Part shown: positions 34,461 to 42,853 of the stretch, piece after piece | Layout of the letters: each line of letters opens with the position of its first letter | Numbering within the stretch: position 1 is the first letter of the stretch | From: Candidatus Avelusimicrobium vaccinum | GTDB taxonomy: Bacteria; Elusimicrobiota; Elusimicrobia; Elusimicrobiales; Elusimicrobiaceae | Length of the DNA: 54,149 bases | Assembly (NCBI GenBank): GCA_902794895.1 | Contig: CADBIY010000008.1 | Location: 1 to 54,149, forward strand | Direction of reading: 5' to 3' | The notes under the pieces: model-generated | Seen by the model: only the letters and a program-made list of their open reading frames with translations | Told to the model about the DNA's origin: nothing | Databases searched by the model: none | Program-made: the position numbers and the translations under genes

Positions 34461-34490
34461 AAAAAAACACCGCCCGTTTACTAACGGTGT
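34461..34490 (-). terminator. Terminator of rmuC
   Basis: On the minus strand the stem is ACACCG/CGGTGT with a 12-nt loop, followed by seven T. It lies 24 nt past the rmuC stop. Confidence 0.75.
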
Positions 34491-34514
34491 AACACAACCA
34501 AAAAAAGTCTGTGG

Positions 34515-35792
34515 TTAAATGTTTTTATCGGGCGTATCGAAAAGCCCGGCGGATGCAACAGGAGTCTCCGTTTTTTGTGTTATTTTTTTACTTTTCCCGC
34601 CGGAATAATCGTAATTCATCCGTTTTAATAAACGAACATTATCTTTCGTAAGCGGAACCTCATAAATATCCGCAATCCGTTGGGCTACCGGTAAGAGCGC
34701 TCCTTTGTTTCCATCGATATGGCCGCGCGCAATTTTGATTGCATCCGAGGCGTTTGCAATGGCATTTTCCGTCTTCGCGAAATTGATCAAAAAGTCGTTA
34801 AATTTTTCCATTAGTTTTAAAATATCTTCTTTTAGATCTTCCATATATTCGTGTTGTTTATCAATATCCCACAATTTGGAAACCATTTTTAGCGTGCTCA
34901 TCAGCGACGTAGCCGATACAAGGGCTATATTATTTTTCCACGCCTCGTTTAAAATATCCGAATCTTCCTCTACCGCGGCAAGCAAAGCACTTTCCGGATA
35001 AACAAACATCAAGGTATAATCCGGTTGTACTTTTTCGCCTTCATTCACAAATTTTTTGTAATATTTCTTTGCACTTAAATCTTTAATCGTTTTTTTGACT
35101 TCTTTAACGTGTTCTGCTAATGCGGCTTTTTTCTCCTTCGGATCCTGTGCATTATAATAATGTACATAATGATTAAATAGTGTTTTCGAATCCACTACAA
35201 TCCAACGGTTATTAGGAAGGGCTACCTGTACATCCACCCGTTTTCCTTCTTCGGATACCTGTTGGTAATAATCTACGCCTTCCTTCATACCGGCAACGTC
35301 TAAAATACGTTTTAAGGTTTCTTCGCCCCAACTTCCGCGCACAATAGACTCCCCTTTAATAGCGTTAGTTAAATGCACGGCACTTTCATCAATTTTAGCG
35401 GTTGATTTCATAACTTCTTCCAATTTTGTTTCCAACCGCGATTGGGCGCGGCCCGTTTTATCTTCCATATCAGCCACTTTTTTTACAAAACCGTCAAAAG
35501 CCTCTTTTAGGGGGGATAACGTCTTCGAGTTAGCAACATCTAACCCTTTGGTTTTTTCGTCTAATACTTGTTGAGCCACTTGCGCAAATTGCGCTTTATA
35601 AGTATCGGCCAACGTTTGAAAATTTTTAGAAACCAATTCCTGTTCCCGTGTTTGAGCGGCTAACTCCGCCGTCAAGCGTGCATTTTCGCGCCCCAAAGCA
35701 AATGACTCTTGTTGTAATTTAGAAATTTTCCACCAATAACATCCGATAATTCCGGTCATACAACCTACTATTAATCCGATCACAAAACTCAT
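34515..35792 (-). CDS. rmuC: DNA recombination protein RmuC
   Basis: The 425-residue protein has an N-terminal membrane anchor (VIGLIVGCMTGIIGCYW), a long coiled coil (about 25-150) and the RmuC domain. The domain motifs are GESIVRGSWGEETLKRILDVAGM and RWIVVDSKTLFNHYVHYY, followed by YTLMFVYPESALLAA. RmuC limits inversions and may be a nuclease of the PD-(D/E)XK type. It is monocistronic. Confidence 0.93.
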   Translation of the reverse strand: MSFVIGLIVGCMTGIIGCYWWKISKLQQESFALGRENARLTAELAAQTREQELVSKNFQTLADTYKAQFAQVAQQVLDEKTKGLDVANSKTLSPLKEAFDGFVKKVADMEDKTGRAQSRLETKLEEVMKSTAKIDESAVHLTNAIKGESIVRGSWGEETLKRILDVAGMKEGVDYYQQVSEEGKRVDVQVALPNNRWIVVDSKTLFNHYVHYYNAQDPKEKKAALAEHVKEVKKTIKDLSAKKYYKKFVNEGEKVQPDYTLMFVYPESALLAAVEEDSDILNEAWKNNIALVSATSLMSTLKMVSKLWDIDKQHEYMEDLKEDILKLMEKFNDFLINFAKTENAIANASDAIKIARGHIDGNKGALLPVAQRIADIYEVPLTKDNVRLLKRMNYDYSGGKSKKITQKTETPVASAGLFDTPDKNI

Positions 35793-35895
35793 AGACTCCT
35801 CCGTATTATTTTACATTGTAGCAACTTTTAGAGTAGGAAAAAATCATAATTTTTTATAAAATAAAGGGGTCATGATTTGTAAAAGGAGAATGAAT

Positions 35896-36207
35896 ATGAA
35901 AAAACTCGTACTTTTTATTTTTGCAACTGCCTTGTTAGGGGTAGGTTGCGCCACTACTGAAACCGCTCCCGCCTCTACGGCCAACCAAACCATCACCTTG
36001 GAACAAGCATTGCAGAAATCAGCCGAAACCCGCGAAAAACTACTGGAAGCCAAGCAAGCCTATCAAAATGCAAAATTGGCTGCCGAAGTTGCTGCCGGAA
36101 AAAAGACCTCCGCCCAAGCCGCTCAAGAAGTTGCCCAACAAAAAATAGATGCAGCAAAAAAACAAATTGAAGATGAAAAAAATTCGTGGTTGGAATTATT
36201 AAAATAA
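35896..36207 (+). CDS. Small Lpp-like lipoprotein
   Basis: The 103-residue precursor has a lipobox (LLGVGC, Cys at about residue 17), so it should be lipidated. The mature part is one long Ala/Lys/Gln helix, probably an oligomeric coiled coil at the outer membrane, as for Lpp-like proteins. I use the ATG at 35896, seven bases after AAGGAG; ATG 35890 is too close to that site. A terminator follows at 36223. Confidence 0.75.
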   Translation: MKKLVLFIFATALLGVGCATTETAPASTANQTITLEQALQKSAETREKLLEAKQAYQNAKLAAEVAAGKKTSAQAAQEVAQQKIDAAKKQIEDEKNSWLELLK

Positions 36208-36222
36208 ATCACTAAAACACAT

Positions 36223-36254
36223 AAAAACTCCCGATTTTTAACCGGGAGTTTTTT
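36223..36254 (+). terminator. Terminator between lipoprotein and periplasmic-protein genes
   Basis: The stem ACTCCCG/CGGGAGT is flanked by A and T runs, so it can act for both convergent genes. Confidence 0.8.
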
Positions 36255-36261
36255 ACTTTAT

Positions 36262-36882
36262 TTATTTTTGGGAGGATTCATCATTCTTCATGGAAGGATT
36301 ATAAAACCTTTTTCCAGGTTTATGAGATCCCATGTCAGGATGCTTCTGATGCATCCCCGGTTTATCATGTTTTCCGCCTTTAAATCCCGGTTTGTTGCCA
36401 TACCCGGGAATTCCTTTCGGTTTATCAAACAGAACCCGTAAATTCCCATTTTCAGCAATCAGTTTATCCGTATGTTCGTCAACCCATTCTTGTTTGGCTT
36501 CTGTTGTACTTTGCTTAGCCAACTCTTCTTTCATTTTATTCACACGTTGTTCAAAATTGGCTAATTGTTTTTCTTTAAAAGCAATTTGTTCTTCATGAAT
36601 GGCTGCTACCGCTTGGGCAATTTCTGCTTTTTTTGCATCTTTTTTCTTGCCGGCTTTCATTTTATTGTATTCGGCAACTAATTTTTCCATTTTTTCTTGA
36701 CTGGCTTTTAATTGTTCTAATTGTTTTTCACGCGCTTGTTTAAAAGCCTCTGGTCGTTCCGGTTTAGCGGATTGCTCCACGGTCGATTTTTCTTCGGGTT
36801 GAACCGGAGTTGGTACTTCTTCCTGAGCAAAAGCAGGTACGCAGAACACACCTGCCAATGCGGCTATCCATAATTTCTTCAT
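36262..36882 (-). CDS. Secreted coiled-coil protein with Gly/His/Lys tail
   Basis: The 206-residue protein has a signal peptide (AALAGVFCVPAFAQ), a Pro/Glu-rich stretch, a long coiled coil (about 45-150) and a disordered tail rich in Gly, His, Lys and Met (about 155-200). The coiled-coil region recalls Spy/LTXXQ-type periplasmic stress proteins, and the His/Met-rich tail could bind metal. It follows an ECF sigma/anti-sigma pair on the same strand, and is probably an effector or sensor of that envelope-stress system. Confidence 0.7.
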   Translation of the reverse strand: MKKLWIAALAGVFCVPAFAQEEVPTPVQPEEKSTVEQSAKPERPEAFKQAREKQLEQLKASQEKMEKLVAEYNKMKAGKKKDAKKAEIAQAVAAIHEEQIAFKEKQLANFEQRVNKMKEELAKQSTTEAKQEWVDEHTDKLIAENGNLRVLFDKPKGIPGYGNKPGFKGGKHDKPGMHQKHPDMGSHKPGKRFYNPSMKNDESSQK

Positions 36883-36896
36883 ACACTTACCTCCTT

Positions 36897-37298
36897 TTAA
36901 AAATCTTCTTCCAATGCGGCTAAGTCCTCTTCTAAATTTTGATATTCACGCTCTAAATGGGTATTCATATACGCAACCACTTCCTGTGTATCAAAAGGAG
37001 TAGAAGAATCCGTTATATTCCAACAAACCAGTCCTAAAATTGCCATACTCATACCGGCAAAAACCAGTTTCTTCCAACGGGAAAACACCGTTGTTGTTCG
37101 ACGGGTTGTTTTCGCGAACAGTTTATCTACTGTTTCGGCTGGAGCCGCAGGAGGGATCAACGCTGCCTCTAACTGACTTAAAAATGCCAGTTCCTTTTGG
37201 CAATCCGTGCACGTTTGGATATGTTGCCGCATCATTTGCTGTTCGTTATCAGGCAACTCGTGCTGGGCAAATAATAAAATTTTTTCACACGCTTTCAT
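36897..37298 (-). CDS. Anti-sigma factor with zinc-finger (zf-HC2) domain
   Basis: The 133-residue protein has an N-terminal zf-HC2 motif (HIQTCTDCQKEL, preceded by a Cys in MKACEK) and one membrane segment (KLVFAGMSMAILGLVCW), followed by a short periplasmic acidic part. It should hold the ECF sigma factor at the membrane. The true start is the ATG at 37298, eight bases after GGAGG and overlapping the sigma stop as ATGA. Confidence 0.85.
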   Translation of the reverse strand: MKACEKILLFAQHELPDNEQQMMRQHIQTCTDCQKELAFLSQLEAALIPPAAPAETVDKLFAKTTRRTTTVFSRWKKLVFAGMSMAILGLVCWNITDSSTPFDTQEVVAYMNTHLEREYQNLEEDLAALEEDF

Positions 37299-37882
37299 AC
37301 TATTTCCTCCGGCGACAACTGTTCTTTTAGTAAAACTTGCATCTTTTGTATGGCACGATGGCAATCCGCCAGCACAGTGCCTAAAGGTCTACCTAACATT
37401 TCGGAAATTTCTTTGAATGAAAAATAAGATCTCAAGTATAAAATTTCCCGTTGTCTTGGTGGCAACCGTTCCATTTTACAACGAATGGAAGAGGATAACT
37501 CCTCACTGCTTAATTGTTCCAACGGCAGACGACTCTTATCCGCTACCATCTCCTGCAAAAAGGCATTTCCGTCTTCATCCGGTGCATCTAATGACAGGGA
37601 GGGTTTTTGATCCCTTATATAATTAAATACCCTGTTTCTGGCCGTTAAAAATAGCCAGGATTTAAATTTTCCGCGCACCTCAAATCGGTCTATTTGTTTA
37701 AAAAAAGTAATAAATACTTCTTGAAATATATCATCCGCCACGCCCACATCTTTCACCATTCCATATATATACTGGAATATTGAATTTTTATAGCGGTAGA
37801 CTAATACTTCAAATGCGGCTCGATTACCTTGTTTTAAACAGAGGACTAATTCCTCATCTATTCGTTCATTCATCGGATCCAT
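37295..37882 (-). CDS. ECF-type RNA polymerase sigma factor
   Basis: The 195-residue protein has region 2 (AFEVLVYRYKNSIFQYIYGMVKDVGVADDIFQEVFITFFKQ by position about 15-60), with KFKSWLFLTARNRVFNYIRD for -10 recognition. Region 4 (LPPRQREILYLRSYFSFKEISEMLG) is the -35 binding helix-turn-helix. It is translationally coupled to its anti-sigma factor. I start at ATG 37882; a GTG at 37897 and an ATG at 37873 are alternatives, and no good ribosome site distinguishes them. Confidence 0.9.
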   Translation of the reverse strand: MDPMNERIDEELVLCLKQGNRAAFEVLVYRYKNSIFQYIYGMVKDVGVADDIFQEVFITFFKQIDRFEVRGKFKSWLFLTARNRVFNYIRDQKPSLSLDAPDEDGNAFLQEMVADKSRLPLEQLSSEELSSSIRCKMERLPPRQREILYLRSYFSFKEISEMLGRPLGTVLADCHRAIQKMQVLLKEQLSPEEIV

Positions 37883-37947
37883 ATAGGTATAACACACAAG
37901 CGCTATTTTTTATTGCACTTTTATTCTACAATTTATAAAATAAATAA

Positions 37948-37977
37948 TTGCGAAAGATTATTTTTTTGTGCTATAAT
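37948..37977 (+). promoter_or_regulatory. Promoter of the small transcript at 37985
   Basis: TTGCGA, 18 nt and a consensus TATAAT lie just ahead of the 36-codon ORF. It diverges from the ECF sigma gene. Confidence 0.65.
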
Positions 37978-38010
37978 ATTTGAAACGGAAAAATCCGCAA
38001 AAGAACAATT

Positions 38011-38121
38011 ATGAAACGCAACCTTTCTATTAAACGTATATATAATGCTTATTCTTTGCTATCTATTTGTGGCATGGAAAAACATTTTATGTTTGAAATG
38101 GGAAGGGGAGCGTGTAAGTAG
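38011..38121 (+). CDS. Possible 36-residue protein on a short transcript
   Basis: An ATG opens 36 codons giving a basic peptide (MKRNLSIKRIYNAYSL...) with no known family. It sits between a good promoter (37948-37977) and a terminator (38150-38183), so a transcript of about 195 nt is likely whether or not it is translated. The ribosome site is weak (AAGAAC). It may be a small protein, a leader peptide or a small RNA. Confidence 0.4.
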   Translation: MKRNLSIKRIYNAYSLLSICGMEKHFMFEMGRGACK

Positions 38122-38149
38122 CGATTGAAATTTGATTGATTAAAAAAGC

Positions 38150-38183
38150 AACCCCGCCCTGAGAAAACAGAGCGGGTTTTTTT
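38150..38183 (+). terminator. Terminator of the small transcript
   Basis: The stem CCCGC/GCGGG is extended by CTG/CAG inside and followed by seven T. Confidence 0.75.
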
Positions 38184-38223
38184 GGGAACAGATTTATTAA
38201 ACATATAACAGGACATAAATAGA

Positions 38224-40872
38224 ATGAAAAAAATAATTGCAGTTGTTTTAAGTATCAGTTTATTATTTGCCAGTGAGGGCCCCGTTGTAGCGCAGGCAAT
38301 TATACCTGGAGCCGGGCGGATTGTAGCCAATGCCGCCAAGGCACAGCAAACAGCAACCCTGAATGCGATAAAAGCATCCTCGCATGCACCTACAAACTAT
38401 GTATTAAAATCCGCCCAAAATCCGGCCCGTATCGTCCACACCCTGCCCTTAATACCAACGGTTCCGGTAACTCCGGTTGAGGTCCAACCTCCCTTATTGC
38501 CGAAAGTTCAATCTGCCCAACTAGAAACCGCTGTAACAAGGACCGTCCAAAAGGCGGTTTTAGCCAATCCTCTTTCTTTTGAACAAATTATATATAGGGC
38601 AAATAACGGTCAAACCGCATTTTTACCACAGGCTATTTTAAAAGTACCGAATCAAGTGCAACGTGCACAATTATTACGGAGTGCTTTTGTAACGGCGGCT
38701 GCCGCGGGAGAAGCATCTATCGAACAATTAGAAATTGCCCGACGGTTTTGGCGTACAGATTTAGTCCAACGCCTCCATAAAATAGATACTACTGCTATGG
38801 ATCTGGCCACACCGGATACGTTATTACCTACTATACAGGCTTTGCAAGATGCAGCGGCTTTAGCCTTGCTGGGCACGGAAGAAGACATAGCGATTTTAAA
38901 GCAATTGTTTAACAGAACAAAATCCGGTATTTGGGCACCCGTAACAGCAACCACACTCGTACGCGGTTATTTAACTCGCCAACATTGGAGCGAAATCGAA
39001 ACATTTTTCACGCAACATGATGGATATTTTGCGGATTTACAAAATGAAACTGCTGCCTATGCACAGGCGCACCGTTTGCCTATGCAAATTGCTCCTTCTC
39101 AACAACGGGGAGCAGTACTTGCTGACAACACAAAAAATCTTTTGCAAGGTTGGGGCCCTGTCCTGCAAAACACGACTGACCCGAGAGGAATAGCCACCCA
39201 GCAATGGATGCAATGGGTAGAAAATCAACGCAAGATTCCGTCAGCACCCATAACGGATGAAGTGATTGAATCGACCGCTCCTCGTGTAACCTTGCCAAAA
39301 ATTATTGATACATCCGTTTTGCCCAATCTAACAGCGACTTCGGCACAACTTCAAACAGCAGCCCTGCCCCAAGCAAGCGTTTCTCCTGCGACCTCTAAAG
39401 CATTGTGGAAATGGTTTCAAAAGAAACCGGCCTCACAAGCGGCACCCCTGGCAGACAATCTTGGGGGAGCAGTTCCTCCCGTGCGCCTTCCAAATGCGGA
39501 AACGGTGGACTCTCCGTTAGCGCGTTTTCAACGGGCCAGTTTATATGCGGCCTCCTTTGTCATGGGATTAGAAGTGGCCACTCCTGTAATTGCCAATTTT
39601 GGCACCAGTTTTGGCTTATCATTACAGGACAATATTTTAGTTGCTGCTGCCACTTATACTCCTTACTCGTTGGGTGCATTGCTTTCGAACCAAATGAAAA
39701 AAATCATTGGTCGCAAAGGAAGTATGCAACTGGGGCTGGCCATGATGGGGGCAGGATTTTTGGGCGGTGTATCCTGGGTAGGTTTAGATGGCTCCTTCGT
39801 ACCGGAAGCAAATAACATGATGCAATTTTACAAAGCATTGGCCTGCATTACATTAGCCAGCACCGGGGGGGTATTTGTACATAATTCGGTCGGACCGATT
39901 ATGACGGAATTGAATGCAAAAGCCAGTGAATTAATCCGGCAAAAACGCAGTTCGATGACAGAATTTAGCCGTGCTTTAGGAATGGCTGCTTCGTTTGCAT
40001 TTCCTTACATTGCTACCAAAATGTTGGGGATGGATTGGAGTTTTACATTTGCCTTGCCTATCCCGTTTGTAGCGGCTTCTTTATTAGGTACCGGTTTAAT
40101 TAAGTTACCCAATACCAAACCGGCGGTAAAACAAGCGGTACAAGCCGTTAATCAGGCAAAGAAAAGTTTATTGCAACGCTTAAAAAACAATGAATACATC
40201 CGCCTGTTCAAGGAAGAAAAAGGCGCCGGCGCTTTACTGGCCGGATTGGGAATCATGAATGCCGTAGAGGTAGGAATCAATAACGGATTTTTATTTTTAC
40301 TTCCTTCGTTAACAAAAGACCCATCTTCCCAATATCTGTTCGGGATGGCACAATTTGCGGCACCGTTTCTGTTAGGACGTTATTTAGCCAAACGCTTTTT
40401 AGGATGGTTCCCCAACCGTAACTTATCGGTTGCCACCGGATTAGCCGCTGCCGGTGCCGGGGCAGCTATCTTGCCGGGAATTGTAGATAATGTTTACGCA
40501 TTAACCAGCGCGTTATTTTTAGCGGAAACGGGTATTTCCACGCTCTTTACACTCAGTTTCGCACGTACGGCTAAAAATCCTGCCACGGTGGACCGATTAA
40601 CTACCTTAATCGTGGCCAGTGCTTTATCGTGCGCGGTGGGACCCATGATCTTTTCAGGAATTACCCAAACTTTAATCAATCTCGGTATGGGTGCCCCGTC
40701 GGCTACGGCCGCTGCCATGATTGGAATTCCGGCCGCACTGACGATTCTTTCATCGAGATTATTTAGAAAGGTGGAACAGGTGGGCGTGGAAACAAAATCG
40801 AGCCTTAGCAAGTTAATGTCGTTTATCAAAGAATCGATTTCATTCCCCAAGTTCCGCCGAAAACGTTCATAA
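38224..40872 (+). CDS. Large hybrid protein: exported N-terminal region plus MFS-like membrane domain
   Basis: The 882-residue protein has a signal-like N-terminus (1-25). About 400 residues follow with little recognisable structure beyond helices and Pro-rich linkers. About 12 membrane segments occupy residues 435-860. The membrane half (GLSLQDNILVAAATYTPYSLGALLSNQMKKIIGRKGSMQ, given by position about 455-495) follows the MFS pattern, including a basic loop between the first segment pairs. No substrate can be assigned. A signal peptide ahead of a 400-residue soluble region and a transporter fold is unusual. Confidence 0.7.
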   Translation: MKKIIAVVLSISLLFASEGPVVAQAIIPGAGRIVANAAKAQQTATLNAIKASSHAPTNYVLKSAQNPARIVHTLPLIPTVPVTPVEVQPPLLPKVQSAQLETAVTRTVQKAVLANPLSFEQIIYRANNGQTAFLPQAILKVPNQVQRAQLLRSAFVTAAAAGEASIEQLEIARRFWRTDLVQRLHKIDTTAMDLATPDTLLPTIQALQDAAALALLGTEEDIAILKQLFNRTKSGIWAPVTATTLVRGYLTRQHWSEIETFFTQHDGYFADLQNETAAYAQAHRLPMQIAPSQQRGAVLADNTKNLLQGWGPVLQNTTDPRGIATQQWMQWVENQRKIPSAPITDEVIESTAPRVTLPKIIDTSVLPNLTATSAQLQTAALPQASVSPATSKALWKWFQKKPASQAAPLADNLGGAVPPVRLPNAETVDSPLARFQRASLYAASFVMGLEVATPVIANFGTSFGLSLQDNILVAAATYTPYSLGALLSNQMKKIIGRKGSMQLGLAMMGAGFLGGVSWVGLDGSFVPEANNMMQFYKALACITLASTGGVFVHNSVGPIMTELNAKASELIRQKRSSMTEFSRALGMAASFAFPYIATKMLGMDWSFTFALPIPFVAASLLGTGLIKLPNTKPAVKQAVQAVNQAKKSLLQRLKNNEYIRLFKEEKGAGALLAGLGIMNAVEVGINNGFLFLLPSLTKDPSSQYLFGMAQFAAPFLLGRYLAKRFLGWFPNRNLSVATGLAAAGAGAAILPGIVDNVYALTSALFLAETGISTLFTLSFARTAKNPATVDRLTTLIVASALSCAVGPMIFSGITQTLINLGMGAPSATAAAMIGIPAALTILSSRLFRKVEQVGVETKSSLSKLMSFIKESISFPKFRRKRS

Positions 40873-40878
40873 ATGCAA

Positions 40879-40913
40879 AAAATAAACCCCTTAAAATAAA
40901 GGGGTTTATTTTA
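40879..40913 (+). terminator. Bidirectional terminator
   Basis: The stem AATAAACCCCTT with its complement (40881-40892 with 40899-40910) lies between the convergent MFS-hybrid and ABC permease genes. Confidence 0.8.
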
Positions 40914-40930
40914 GTGAGACAAAAATCTTT

Positions 40931-42160
40931 TTATTCATATCTTAAGGCATCAATCGGCGTGAGTTTAGATGCTTTATACGCCGGATAATACCCAAAAAAT
41001 ATCCCCGTTGCCGCAGAAAAACCGGCAGAAATTAGCACAGCCCATATACTCAACTCCGCTTGCAAAGACATATACTTCGCCACAAACAGGGTAAAAATTA
41101 TTCCTAAGATAATCCCGATCAAACCACCCAAGCAGGATAGCGTCATAGACTCCACCAAAAACTGCAAGCGGATATTCCAACTCGTCGCGCCAATCGCCAT
41201 GCGGATCCCGATTTCACGCGTGCGTTCGGTTACAGAAACAAGCATAATATTCATAACGCCGATACCGCCTACCAACAAGGATACCGCCCCAATAATTCCT
41301 AAAAATAAACTCATTGTCGTAGCGGTACTTTTGGCTTGCTCTACAAACGAAGCAAAATCATCTAACTGAAAATCATCTTTTCCGAGCGGATGAATCCGGT
41401 GGGTATTGCGTACGGTATTGGCAATATCCACTTTGGTGTTTTCTATTTGGTTAAAATCGGTCGCGCGGATAACCACCCGGTCCAACGCACGGTGGCTTTT
41501 GGCATTCCAACCGCTTACGTCTAATTTTACTTTGCCGGTAGTGTAAGGAATTAACACGCCTTCATCAATATTAAACCCAAAACCGCTGGACCCGGTTTTT
41601 TTAGTGACCCCAACCACTTTAAAGGGAATATTATCTAATACCACGGTTTTATCCAAGGGATCCACATCCCCAAATATCGTCTGTGCCGAAGTGGCCCCGA
41701 TTACCATCACTTGTGCATAATCATTAATTTCTTTTTCGGTAAAAGCACGGCCTTTTGCAACCGACCAGTCATACGCCATAAAAATATCGGTATCGGTAGC
41801 CAAGGCATTTAAAGAAACGCTGGTGTTTTTGTATTTTACGTCAAAAGTCGTTTGGATATACGGCGCGGCCGCCGCCACACCATCCAGTTCGCGAATGGCA
41901 ATTACATCATCCATCGTAACATCTTTGGGGGAAGAAATACTTTCATCCAAATCCCACGGCTGGCGCAAGAAAATAATGTTCGTCCCCATATTGGAAAAGC
42001 GGTCCACAATACTTTTTTTGGTTGCAGAGCCGACAGCCAATACCGTAATAACCGCCGCCACCCCGATAATAATACCTAAACTCGTCAGCGCCGCGCGCAT
42101 TTTATTGGCAAAAATCGCTTTTAAAGAAATTTTAAAAATTGCATAAAACGAATCAATCAT
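40931..42160 (-). CDS. MacB-type ABC transporter permease
   Basis: The 409-residue permease has one N-terminal membrane helix (LTSLGIIIGVAAVITVLAVGS), a periplasmic MacB_PCD domain (about 45-260) and three C-terminal helices with the FtsX signature around MLVSVTERTREIGIRMAIGA. This is a half-type MacB in which the ATPase is a separate gene just upstream, overlapping by 4 nt. Together with the adaptor and TolC-like channel it forms a tripartite efflux pump. Confidence 0.9.
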   Translation of the reverse strand: MIDSFYAIFKISLKAIFANKMRAALTSLGIIIGVAAVITVLAVGSATKKSIVDRFSNMGTNIIFLRQPWDLDESISSPKDVTMDDVIAIRELDGVAAAAPYIQTTFDVKYKNTSVSLNALATDTDIFMAYDWSVAKGRAFTEKEINDYAQVMVIGATSAQTIFGDVDPLDKTVVLDNIPFKVVGVTKKTGSSGFGFNIDEGVLIPYTTGKVKLDVSGWNAKSHRALDRVVIRATDFNQIENTKVDIANTVRNTHRIHPLGKDDFQLDDFASFVEQAKSTATTMSLFLGIIGAVSLLVGGIGVMNIMLVSVTERTREIGIRMAIGATSWNIRLQFLVESMTLSCLGGLIGIILGIIFTLFVAKYMSLQAELSIWAVLISAGFSAATGIFFGYYPAYKASKLTPIDALRYE

Positions 42161-42843
42161 TTCTGCACCTCATCACTTACTTTTTGGCCGTCTTTAAATT
42201 TAATTAAGCGCGAAGCGTACTCGGCAATATCCGGTTCGTGGGTAATAAGAATAATGGTTTTGCCCATTTCTTTATTTAAGCGTGTAAACAAATCCATTAC
42301 CTCAATACTCATTTTCGTATCCAAATTTCCGGTCGGTTCATCCGCAAAAATAATAGGAGCATCACACACTAAACTGCGTGCAATTGCCACACGTTGCTGC
42401 TGCCCGCCGGAGAGTTGGTTCGGCAAGTGAAAAGCACGCTGGGCAAGTCCTACGGCTTCCAACGCTTCCAGTGCTTTTTTACGGCGTTCTTTGGCAGGCG
42501 TATGATTGTAAATCATAGGCAGTTCCACATTCTCAACTGCTGTCGTACGTTTGATTAAGTTAAATCCTTGAAATACAAATCCGATTTTGCGGTTACGCAC
42601 TTCGGCCAATTTCGATAAATCCGTAGCGGTGACATCAATACCGTCCAAAATATATTTTCCGCTCGTCGGCTTATCCAAACAACCTAAAATATTCATAAAT
42701 GTGGATTTACCGGAACCGGACGGCCCCATAACCGCAACAAATTCGCCGGGCTCTATGGAAATACTGACCCCGTTCAGCGCACGCACTTCTACGTCGCCCA
42801 GTTTATAAATTTTGTATAAATCGCGCGTGTCAATTAAAGACAT
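42157..42843 (-). CDS. MacB/LolD-type ABC transporter ATPase
   Basis: The 228-residue ATPase has Walker A (GPSGSGKST, about 40-48), the Q-loop, the signature LSGGQQQR, Walker B (PIIFADEPTGNLD) and the His switch (ILITHEP). The length and N-terminus (YKLGDVEVRALNGVSISIEPGEF) are typical of the LolD/MacB class that drives mechanotransmission. It is coupled to the permease gene by an overlapping start. Confidence 0.93.
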   Translation of the reverse strand: MSLIDTRDLYKIYKLGDVEVRALNGVSISIEPGEFVAVMGPSGSGKSTFMNILGCLDKPTSGKYILDGIDVTATDLSKLAEVRNRKIGFVFQGFNLIKRTTAVENVELPMIYNHTPAKERRKKALEALEAVGLAQRAFHLPNQLSGGQQQRVAIARSLVCDAPIIFADEPTGNLDTKMSIEVMDLFTRLNKEMGKTIILITHEPDIAEYASRLIKFKDGQKVSDEVQK

Positions 42844-42853
42844 ATCGCACTCC

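Noticed and set aside
37295-37897. Sigma factor start at GTG 37897
   Set aside because: There is no ribosome site before it, and the preceding codons do not match the family; ATG 37882 is preferred.
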